This document shows positions 5,835-12,262 of a stretch of 16,870 nucleotides of DNA, piece by piece. Source of the DNA: DAIOEK01 sp036746315. GTDB taxonomy: Bacteria; Chloroflexota; Anaerolineae; Anaerolineales; Anaerolineaceae. Position numbers and translations under genes: made by a program. The stretch is taken from the NCBI GenBank assembly GCA_036746315.1, contig DAIOEK010000051.1, positions 1 to 16,870 of the forward strand. Direction: 5' to 3'. The notes below the pieces were generated by a model. That model was not told the DNA's origin, did no database searches, and saw only the letters and a program-made list of their open reading frames with translations. Numbering within the stretch: the first letter of the stretch is position 1; each line of letters opens with the position of its first letter.

Positions 5835-6470
5835 ATGTCCAGAAAAAATTCCCCCCTCGTCATTGCCATTGCCGGCGGATCAGGCTCCGGTAAAACAACC
5901 GTCGCGCAGGTTATCCTCGACCGGGTCGGACGCGATCGGATCGCTTACCTGCCCCACGATGCTTACTACAAAGACCTCAGCGCGCTACCAGACAATCAGC
6001 GCGCTGAGATTAATTTTGACCATCCGAATTCACTGGATACCGACCTGCTGGTCAAACACATCCAGCAACTTAAAAAGGGGGTTGGCGTCGATCTGCCGGT
6101 GTACGATTTCAAGCATCACAACCGCACCAGTGAAGTGAAGCATATCGTCTCCCAGCGGGTCATCATGGTGGAAGGAATTTTGATCTATGCAGACAAGGCA
6201 TTGCGAGACCTGTTCGATATCAAGATTTTTGTGGATACCGATGCCGATATCCGTTTCATCCGCCGCCTGGAACGGGATATTACTGAACGCGGCAGAACGA
6301 CCGAATCGGTCGTCCAGCAATACCTGAAAACGGTACGCCCGATGCACCTGGAATTTGTGGAGCCATCCAAACGCTATGCCGATGTCATCATACCCGAGGG
6401 TGGGTTCAACGTGGTTGCCCTGGAAATGGTGGTTGCGCAAATTCAAGATTTACTGGCAGGGGAAAGATAA
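5835..6470 (+). CDS. udk: Uridine kinase
   Basis: Cytoplasmic P-loop kinase of 211 aa that phosphorylates uridine or cytidine to the monophosphate in pyrimidine salvage. Walker A G-G-S-G-S-G-K-T-T at 14-22; H-D-A-Y-Y-K-D at 41-47 and N-F-D-H-P at about 60-64 are uridine-kinase signatures; D-L-P-V-Y-D-F at 86-92 is the nucleoside-binding stretch; R-R-L-E-R-D-I at about 144-151 is the LID region. Length is normal. A possible ATG at 5814 would lie upstream of the -10 box and is rejected. First gene of a likely operon: the next start is 6 nt beyond its stop. Confidence 0.95.
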   Translation: MSRKNSPLVIAIAGGSGSGKTTVAQVILDRVGRDRIAYLPHDAYYKDLSALPDNQRAEINFDHPNSLDTDLLVKHIQQLKKGVGVDLPVYDFKHHNRTSEVKHIVSQRVIMVEGILIYADKALRDLFDIKIFVDTDADIRFIRRLERDITERGRTTESVVQQYLKTVRPMHLEFVEPSKRYADVIIPEGGFNVVALEMVVAQIQDLLAGER

Positions 6471-6476
6471 ACGCAG

Positions 6477-7025
6477 ATGCAGCCTGAAATACGCAGGAAA
6501 TGGATGCGCATTGCAGCCCTCGTTCCTGTGATCCTGGTCACCATTCTTGTGATTGTTTTTCGGGAGGAAATGCGCAAACTTCAGGCGCTTGGGCTGCCCG
6601 GTATTTTCCTGATCTCGATCCTGGCTAACTCGACGGTGATCATTCCTGTGCCCGGCGTGGTGCTGACCACCACGATGGGGGCTGTCTTTCCGCCGTTCTG
6701 GGTGGCACTGGCAGCCGGTTCAGGCGCGGCGCTGGGTGAGATCACCGGCTATCTGGCAGGCTATTCCGGTCAGGTGGTGATCGAAAACCGCAGGTATTAC
6801 CTGCGGGTGGTAGAATGGATGAAGAAATACGGCGGATGGACCATCCTCTTTCTGGCATTCATTCCCAACCCTGCTTTCGACATGGCGGGAATTGTTGCCG
6901 GTGCGTTGAGGATGCCCTTGCAAAAGTTTTTGTTATGGTGCTGGGTGGGCAAGGTGCTCAAAATGTTGGTATTTGCGCTGGTCGGGTCCGGATTTTTTTA
7001 CTGGCTTAACAATATTTTTAAATAA
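6477..7025 (+). CDS. VTT/DedA-like (SNARE-associated) membrane protein
   Basis: Membrane protein of 182 aa. A helix at about 11-28, then the VTT core: I-P-V-P-G at 56-60, a Gly/Ala-rich re-entrant segment with A-L-G-E-x-x-G-Y-L-A-G at 85-95, F-I-P-N-P-A-F-D-M-A-G at about 128-138, and a final helix from about 157-178. DedA/VTT proteins include lipid scramblases and flippases, for example for undecaprenyl phosphate; which applies here is unknown. ATG 6477 has a poorly spaced GGGGA. In-frame ATG 6504 has AGGA 5 nt before it and would still keep the first helix. It sits between udk and the dipeptidase with short gaps. Confidence 0.85.
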   Translation: MQPEIRRKWMRIAALVPVILVTILVIVFREEMRKLQALGLPGIFLISILANSTVIIPVPGVVLTTTMGAVFPPFWVALAAGSGAALGEITGYLAGYSGQVVIENRRYYLRVVEWMKKYGGWTILFLAFIPNPAFDMAGIVAGALRMPLQKFLLWCWVGKVLKMLVFALVGSGFFYWLNNIFK

Positions 7026-7044
7026 TCGATTTCAGGAGCATCGC

Positions 7045-8406
7045 ATGAATTTCGACATTATCGATCAATATCTGTTGGATCATTTTGACGAGAGCATGGA
7101 AGAATTAAAGACCCTGGTTGCACAACCCAGCGTATCTGCCCACAAGGAAGGCGTGGAAGAATGCGCCCAACTGCTGCACCGCATGTTCCTGAAACGAGGT
7201 TTTTCCTCCGAGGTTCACCCCACCAACGGGGCACCCATCCTGTTCGCGGAGAGAAAAGGGTCAACGGATCACACCCTGCTGATCTACAACCATTACGACG
7301 TTCAACCGGCTGAGCCGCTGGAATTGTGGGAGACGCCCCCCTTTGAACCGGTCATCCGCGACGGAAAGCTGTACGGGCGCGGCACCAGCGACGACAAAGG
7401 ACACATCACCTACCGCCTGTTTGCCATCGATGCACTGCTGGCACAAATGGAGAACTTACCCTGCACAATCAAATTTCTACTCGAAGGTGAAGAGGAGTCC
7501 AGCAGCGAAGACTTGCCGGAATTCGTCAGTCGTAACGTGGAAAAGCTGCGTGCAGACGCCTGCGTTTGGGAATACGGCAGCGTGGATGCCGAAGATCATC
7601 CGCTGTTGACACTGGGACATCGCGGTATTCTCTATGTGGAGCTGACCGTCAGAACCGCCAGCCAGGATGCCCATTCCGGTCTGGGTGGTACGATCTTCCC
7701 CAATGCAGCCTGGCGGCTCACCTGGGCACTTGCCAGCCTGAAAGGCACGGATGAGAACATCCGCATCGCCGGGTTCTACAACAAGGTCAAACCGGTCTCC
7801 TACCGTGTACGCAGCCTTTTGGAAGAGCTGCCCGATCCGGCGGCAGATTACAAGGAACGCTACGCCGTAAAAGAATTTTTGCGTGGGGTGAAAGGCGGAG
7901 CGGACCTGCGTCTGCTGGAATCACATGAACCGAGCTGCACCATCTGCGGATTGAATTCCGGCTATCAGGGACCCGGCTCCAAGACGGTGCTGCCCGCATA
8001 CGCCAGTGCCAAAGTCGATTTTCGGCTGGTGCCGGACCAGGATCCTGTGGAAATTCTGGAGTTGCTGCGCGCACATCTCGACCGCAACGGGTTCGAGGAT
8101 ATTGAGATCATCAACCACGGATACAACCTGCCCGAGATGACCGACCCCGATCATCCCTTTGTTCAGATCGTCAACCGCACCGCCGAAGATGCCTACGGGG
8201 AGAAGATGAAAATTCTGCCTAGTTCAGGCGGCTCAGGTCCGGCTTCCATTGTGAAAGAACATCTGAACATTCCCATCATCAGTATCGGCGCCGGATATCC
8301 CGGTGCTCAGATGCACGCGCCCAATGAAAATCTACGCCTGGACCTGTACATGAAGGCAGCAAAGCATTTCACCCGCATCCTGACCGGATTCGGCGGCTTG
8401 GACTAG
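7045..8406 (+). CDS. M20 family metallodipeptidase
   Basis: Zinc peptidase of 453 aa, like carnosinase/CNDP and PepV-type dipeptidases. Metal and catalytic residues: His83 and Asp85 in N-H-Y-D-V-Q-P, Asp116/117 in G-R-G-T-S-D-D-K-G-H, Glu149-Glu150 in L-E-G-E-E-E, and His424 in Q-M-H-A-P-N-E. The dimerisation lid domain starts around H-R-G-I-L-Y at 192 and contains D-A-H-S-G-L at 208-213. S-S-G-G-S-G at about 393-398 is the conserved substrate loop. No signal peptide, so cytoplasmic. ATG 7045 is chosen for AGGAG (7034-7038) 6 nt upstream; the longer frame overlaps the VTT gene. Probably third gene of the udk operon; converges on the LysM gene with 25 nt between. Confidence 0.93.
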   Translation: MNFDIIDQYLLDHFDESMEELKTLVAQPSVSAHKEGVEECAQLLHRMFLKRGFSSEVHPTNGAPILFAERKGSTDHTLLIYNHYDVQPAEPLELWETPPFEPVIRDGKLYGRGTSDDKGHITYRLFAIDALLAQMENLPCTIKFLLEGEEESSSEDLPEFVSRNVEKLRADACVWEYGSVDAEDHPLLTLGHRGILYVELTVRTASQDAHSGLGGTIFPNAAWRLTWALASLKGTDENIRIAGFYNKVKPVSYRVRSLLEELPDPAADYKERYAVKEFLRGVKGGADLRLLESHEPSCTICGLNSGYQGPGSKTVLPAYASAKVDFRLVPDQDPVEILELLRAHLDRNGFEDIEIINHGYNLPEMTDPDHPFVQIVNRTAEDAYGEKMKILPSSGGSGPASIVKEHLNIPIISIGAGYPGAQMHAPNENLRLDLYMKAAKHFTRILTGFGGLD

Positions 8407-8431
8407 CGCCTTTCCCAGCTGCACCGCGAAA

Positions 8432-9286
8432 TTATTTTAACTTAAGCACCTGCCCGGGGTAGATGACCCACGGGTATGGGATGTGATTGATCTCCGCCAG
8501 CTTGCGCCAGTCGAGACCGTACTTATTGGCAATCGCTGTCAGATAGTCTCCCGGCTGGACGACATAGGTTTTCTTAGATTTTTTCGCCGGAGCGGTTGTC
8601 GGCTGCGGGGTTGGGCTTGCATTATCCTTCCTACCTTCCACGACCACAGCCATGTTCCCCAGCACTGACCATGATTGCAGGAAAGTTTTCCACGAGTAGC
8701 TCTGGATAACGCCCGAGTACGAATCGATGACCTGGACATTGTTCTTGTTATAGCCGGTCATGATCATGGTATGTTCGTAATAGGCAACCGTAACGGTGGT
8801 ACCCTGGGAAGGGGAATAGTCTTTGGCTGAACCCGGCCACATCTGCCCGATGACCCATACAATCACCGGTCTGCCGGCGGAAATTTCTTCCCGCAGGTCG
8901 TCGGCATTTGCACCCGACATCTTGCGGGTTTTCAAGCCCATCTTTTTGAGCGTTTTAGCAATGGGTGTTGCATGCACGCCGTATGAATAGGGCGGAATAT
9001 ATCCCCAGGGATCATCCACCGAGCCGACAAACCCCTCGTTTGGGTTTTTCGATTTCGGCAGCACCTTGAGGAACTCCTCTTCGGTAAAAGTGACCCCCCA
9101 ATAAGCTGCCACATCCACAGCTGAACGGGTCTCACACGACAGGCGATGCTGCTGCGCCCTGCCGACCACACCACTCACATATGCTTCTTCTGGGATGGAC
9201 GCCGCACGCACCGGTACGACGCTATCCAAAGCCAGCAACGTGATCAAAATGGAAATAATCGACTTCCCCAAAAATCGTTTCAGCAT
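8432..9286 (-). CDS. Secreted C39-like cysteine peptidase with C-terminal LysM domain
   Basis: Exported protein of 284 aa. A signal peptide is evident (basic M-L-K-R, hydrophobic core about 9-20, likely cleavage after V-R-A near 28). The papain-like C39_2 domain follows: Cys51 in R-L-S-C-E at the end of a Gln/His-rich turn, His172 in Y-E-H-T-M-I, Asp188 in V-I-D-S-Y, the expected Cys-His-Asp order. A short Thr/Pro/Lys linker (224-238) leads to one LysM at 240-284 (T-Y-V-V-Q-P-G-D-Y-L-T to Y-P-G-Q-V-L-K-L), which should bind peptidoglycan or chitin-like glycans. A cell-wall-associated peptidase or amidase-like role is inferred. ATG 9286 is preferred over upstream ATGs because a TATAAT ends exactly 6 nt before it. 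Confidence 0.88.
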   Translation of the reverse strand: MLKRFLGKSIISILITLLALDSVVPVRAASIPEEAYVSGVVGRAQQHRLSCETRSAVDVAAYWGVTFTEEEFLKVLPKSKNPNEGFVGSVDDPWGYIPPYSYGVHATPIAKTLKKMGLKTRKMSGANADDLREEISAGRPVIVWVIGQMWPGSAKDYSPSQGTTVTVAYYEHTMIMTGYNKNNVQVIDSYSGVIQSYSWKTFLQSWSVLGNMAVVVEGRKDNASPTPQPTTAPAKKSKKTYVVQPGDYLTAIANKYGLDWRKLAEINHIPYPWVIYPGQVLKLK

Positions 9287-9292
9287 AGCCAT

Positions 9293-9298
9293 ATTATA
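9293..9298 (-). promoter_or_regulatory. -10 box of the C39/LysM gene (leaderless)
   Basis: Minus-strand TATAAT (9298-9293), then six bases, then ATG at 9286. No convincing -35 is seen: the expected region reads TGATGG and overlaps the divergent rsmG promoter. Confidence 0.6.
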
Positions 9299-9323
9299 AA
9301 CCTGCTCCATGCATGCCATCAGT

Positions 9324-9329
9324 TATAAT
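9324..9329 (+). promoter_or_regulatory. -10 box of rsmG (leaderless)
   Basis: Perfect TATAAT, then six bases, then ATG at 9336. The -35 is weak. Only 49 bases separate the two divergent start codons, so each polymerase footprint covers the other promoter. Confidence 0.6.
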
Positions 9330-9335
9330 CGGGAT

Positions 9336-10055
9336 ATGCATCCCTTCGAAGCTCAAGTACGACAATTCGCTCATATTACCTTAAACGCAGACCAACTCGG
9401 CAAGTTCCAGCAGTTCGAGGATTTGCTGCTTACCCGCAATCGCGAATTCAACCTGACCGCCATCCGCGAACCGGCTGAGATCCGTACCAAGCACTTTCTG
9501 GATTCGCTCACCTGCTGGCAGGTGATGCAAGATTCATCCCCGAACACAATCATCGATATCGGCAGCGGTGCGGGTTTTCCCGGTATTCCGCTCAAGATCG
9601 CCTTCCCCGAATTGGATGTGATGCTGGTGGAATCCACCGGCAAGAAGGTGCGTTTCTGCCAGGAAGTGTTCCAGTCGCTTGCCCTCACCGGAATCCGGGC
9701 AATTCAGGCACGTGCAGAAGAGCTGGCACACCTGATGGAGTATCGTGAAAAGTACGACTGGGCAATCGCCCGCGCGGTCGCCCCGTTACCAGCACTGGTG
9801 GAATATCTGTTGCCGTTCGTCCGACTGGGCGGCTTTGTGCTGGCGCAAAAGGGCGCCACTGCCATGCAGGAGAGCACGGATGCCGCGGCGGCAATTTCCG
9901 TGCTTGGAGGACAGGTGAAAGAGATCCGCCGGGCGGACCTGCCGGATGGCATCAACGATCATCACCTCATCGTCATTCAAAAAGTGTCGCCCACGCCCGC
10001 CATCCATCCCCGTTCCGGCGGACTGCCGCTGAAAAAACCCATCCGCGAAAAATAG
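9336..10055 (+). CDS. rsmG: 16S rRNA (guanine527-N7)-methyltransferase
   Basis: SAM-dependent methyltransferase of 239 aa that makes m7G527 in 16S rRNA (formerly GidB). N-L-T-A-I at 39-43 and H-F-L-D-S-L at 53-58 are RsmG signatures. The SAM motif I-I-D-I-G-S-G-A-G-F-P-G-I-P-L is at 72-86. A-R-A-V-A-P-L lies further on, with the conserved G-G-x-x-x-x-x-K-G strand. The C-terminal tail after H-L-I-V-I-Q-K is short and basic. ATG 9336 is chosen from the -10 spacing; the longer frame from 9309 would start upstream of the promoter. In this class loss of function is linked to low-level streptomycin resistance. Confidence 0.96.
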   Translation: MHPFEAQVRQFAHITLNADQLGKFQQFEDLLLTRNREFNLTAIREPAEIRTKHFLDSLTCWQVMQDSSPNTIIDIGSGAGFPGIPLKIAFPELDVMLVESTGKKVRFCQEVFQSLALTGIRAIQARAEELAHLMEYREKYDWAIARAVAPLPALVEYLLPFVRLGGFVLAQKGATAMQESTDAAAAISVLGGQVKEIRRADLPDGINDHHLIVIQKVSPTPAIHPRSGGLPLKKPIREK

Positions 10056-10077
10056 CTTTCCAACGGAGATCACCCGC

Positions 10078-10515
10078 ATGCTCTCCCTGTTTGTTTTCAT
10101 GGCTTTTGCTTTTCAGATACTTCTCGTCGTTCATTTCGCCTTACGAAAGTGGCGATTTGCTACCGCGATCCGCTACGGGTATCTGATCTACCTGTGGAGT
10201 GTTCCTGCTGTGCTGGTCAGTCTGGGTATTCTTATGGCTGGAAAAGACTGGTCTTTCTGGGTGGGCGGCTTTCTCTACCTGGTGTGGGGAATTTTCGGAT
10301 ACGTGGTGGAATATCGCAAGCATATCCAGTGGCGTGCGCCTATTTTATGGAAAATCTTCATCCCGTACATCCTGCTCTATCTGGCAACGGTGATGTTCTA
10401 CTGGTTCCCCCTGGCATTAATCAACAAATTGTATTGGTACCTTTCCGGCGCGCTCTTTCTGAGCGGCACCTACCTGAATATCACTTCGCACACACCGCCT
10501 GCAAAAGGGCATTAG
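10078..10515 (+). CDS. Small polytopic membrane protein, unknown function
   Basis: A 145-aa hydrophobic protein with about five predicted helices (roughly 2-20, 34-54, 59-77, 92-112, 116-133) and a short polar C-terminus. No family motif was recognised. It starts 22 nt after rsmG with GGAG 9 nt before ATG, so it is likely co-transcribed. An alternative ATG at 10099 would remove a few residues of the first helix. Its stop overlaps the recF stop on the other strand by 4 nt (TTAG). Confidence 0.75.
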   Translation: MLSLFVFMAFAFQILLVVHFALRKWRFATAIRYGYLIYLWSVPAVLVSLGILMAGKDWSFWVGGFLYLVWGIFGYVVEYRKHIQWRAPILWKIFIPYILLYLATVMFYWFPLALINKLYWYLSGALFLSGTYLNITSHTPPAKGH

Positions 10516-11690
10516 GCATTCCCATTGCTGGCAGAAATGACCCGGCCGGCATTGATCTGCCAGCGCGTAATGCGATTGAGAAATTCCGGCACAAAGAGAT
10601 CTTCATCGGTGGTGGTCAACAACGCCTGCTCCACCCCGGAAAGCTGGGACAGCAAATCCTGCCGGCGCCGGATATCCAGTTCCGCCAGTGTTTCATCCAT
10701 CAGCAGCACCGGTGTGCTGCCGGTTTTTTCGATCATCCAGTTCACTTCACCCAGCTTCAGAGATTGTAGTACGGTACGGATTTGCCCGCGCGAGCCATAA
10801 TCCGCCTGGTTCAACCCGTTGACAACGAATTGCATATCATCACGATGCGGACCAATGGAGGTCACGCCGCGCTGAATATCGGCGCGATGTCGGGCAGCCA
10901 GTTGCTGCTGGTAAACTTCCTGAATGTGCTCGATGGAGGTTTCCTCTTCCGCTGCCGGAAGAATTTCCAGCGAGGGTAGGTAGCCCAACTTGAGCGCCTC
11001 TTTGCCGCCGGTCAGGTTGGCATGGATCGGTGCGGTGACCCGGGTCAATTCCATCAGCGCCCGGCTGCGGCTGGAAATGAGATGGCAGCCCTGCTGTACC
11101 AGCAATGCATCCCAATAATCCAACTGGGCTGCATCCCCACCCTTTTCAGCCAACGCCTTGAGCAGCGCATTACGCCGGGTAAGCGCCTGGGTATATTTTG
11201 TCAGTGCGGCGGCATACCCGGGGACCACCTGGCACAACAGCAAATTCACATACCGACGGCGTTCCTCCGGTCCGTTCTCGAAAAGCCGTGTCATCTGGGG
11301 AATAAACACCACCGCAGTGAACATGCCGATCACCTGCGCGGCGGATTTTTTTACACCATCCAGCAGAATCTCCTTACGCAGACGACGCACACCATCCGCA
11401 TTCAATTGGTGTATCAGGCGCAATTCCAAACGATGCTGCTGTCCCCCTTTTTGAAAATCTGCCACAATCCGCGCCACCGGAATTTCCTCATCCCGAATGA
11501 GAAAATTAACCACCTGGGCATCCTGCGAGGTGATGAAGGAAGTGAAGGTCGCCAGGTAATACACTGCCTCCAACAGACTTGTTTTACCCTGTGCGTTGTC
11601 GCCGTGCAGTAAAACAATCCCGCTTGGAATATCCACATCCAGGCGGGAAAAAGCACGAAAGTTGGTCAACGACAGGTGGGTAAGCTGCAT
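10512..11690 (-). CDS. recF: DNA replication and repair protein RecF
   Basis: SMC-like ATPase of 392 aa that loads RecA at single-strand gaps with RecO and RecR. The N-terminal L-x-N-F-R (8-12) is typical; Walker A G-D-N-A-Q-G-K-T is at 30-37; the signature region reads Y-G-S-R-G-Q; Walker B is L-L-M-D-E followed by the D-loop A-E-L-D. Compared with common RecF sequences the signature has Arg where Gln is usual, and Walker B has D-E where D-D is usual. Its ATG overlaps the def stop by one base (TGATG), implying coupled translation. It is not beside dnaA, dnaN or gyrB in this window. Confidence 0.95.
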   Translation of the reverse strand: MQLTHLSLTNFRAFSRLDVDIPSGIVLLHGDNAQGKTSLLEAVYYLATFTSFITSQDAQVVNFLIRDEEIPVARIVADFQKGGQQHRLELRLIHQLNADGVRRLRKEILLDGVKKSAAQVIGMFTAVVFIPQMTRLFENGPEERRRYVNLLLCQVVPGYAAALTKYTQALTRRNALLKALAEKGGDAAQLDYWDALLVQQGCHLISSRSRALMELTRVTAPIHANLTGGKEALKLGYLPSLEILPAAEEETSIEHIQEVYQQQLAARHRADIQRGVTSIGPHRDDMQFVVNGLNQADYGSRGQIRTVLQSLKLGEVNWMIEKTGSTPVLLMDETLAELDIRRRQDLLSQLSGVEQALLTTTDEDLFVPEFLNRITRWQINAGRVISASNGNA

Positions 11691-12199
11691 CAGTCCTGGA
11701 TCAATTCTGTTTCTTCAGGGGTGGGTTTCCAAACTTTGGTCGCCAGGTCGGTGAAGAGTACTCCATCCAGGTGATCGATCTCATGCTGGAAGATACGCGC
11801 CAGCCAACCCTTTGCCTTGATCTTTACCGGCTGCCCACGGCGGTTAAACGCCTTCACTGTAATTTCCTCGAAACGCTCCACTTCACCCGCCAGTTCCGGC
11901 ACGGAAAGGCAGGCTTCAATGCCAAACACCTTGGTGTCGCCCGTTTGCACAATCTCGGGATTAGCGATGGTGAACAACTGCTTGGGCGCATCTTCATCAT
12001 CCTCGTCACCGTATTCGATCACAACCAGGCGCAAAGAAACGCCCACCTGCGGTGCCGCCAGACCTACGCCGGGGGCTTCCCGCATGGTGTCAACCATGTC
12101 GGTTACCAGAGCCTGAAACTCAGGACCAAAATCTGTGACCTTATGTGCCTTTCTCCGCAAGACCGGATCAGGAACATACACAATTTTACGTAATGCCAT
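11690..12199 (-). CDS. def: Peptide deformylase
   Basis: Metalloenzyme of 169 aa that removes the formyl group from nascent N-terminal Met. Three family motifs: G-V-G-L-A-A-P-Q (44-51), E-A-C-L-S-V-P (95-101, with Cys97 as metal ligand) and Q-H-E-I-D-H (138-143, His139 and His143 ligands, Glu140 catalytic). The second motif has Ala instead of the usual Gly. An acidic insertion, G-D-E-D-D-E-D, is at 64-70. GGGAG lies about 7 nt before ATG. First gene of a def-recF unit. Confidence 0.96.
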   Translation of the reverse strand: MALRKIVYVPDPVLRRKAHKVTDFGPEFQALVTDMVDTMREAPGVGLAAPQVGVSLRLVVIEYGDEDDEDAPKQLFTIANPEIVQTGDTKVFGIEACLSVPELAGEVERFEEITVKAFNRRGQPVKIKAKGWLARIFQHEIDHLDGVLFTDLATKVWKPTPEETELIQD

Positions 12200-12262
12200 A
12201 CTACATCTCCCAATAAGCTCTTCCGCATGCAGCGGATTCCATGTTAATTCGATGCACTTATT

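Noticed and set aside
6973..7044. N-terminal extension of the M20 dipeptidase
   Set aside because: It overlaps the end of the VTT gene, while ATG 7045 has a well-spaced AGGAG and fits the family's usual start.
11022..11612. 196-codon plus-strand frame opposite recF
   Set aside because: Antisense to conserved RecF coding sequence with no independent support.
12200..12262. Short TCCGC/GCGGA hairpin between the CNB gene and def as a terminator
   Set aside because: Only a 5-bp stem and no following T-run on the minus strand.
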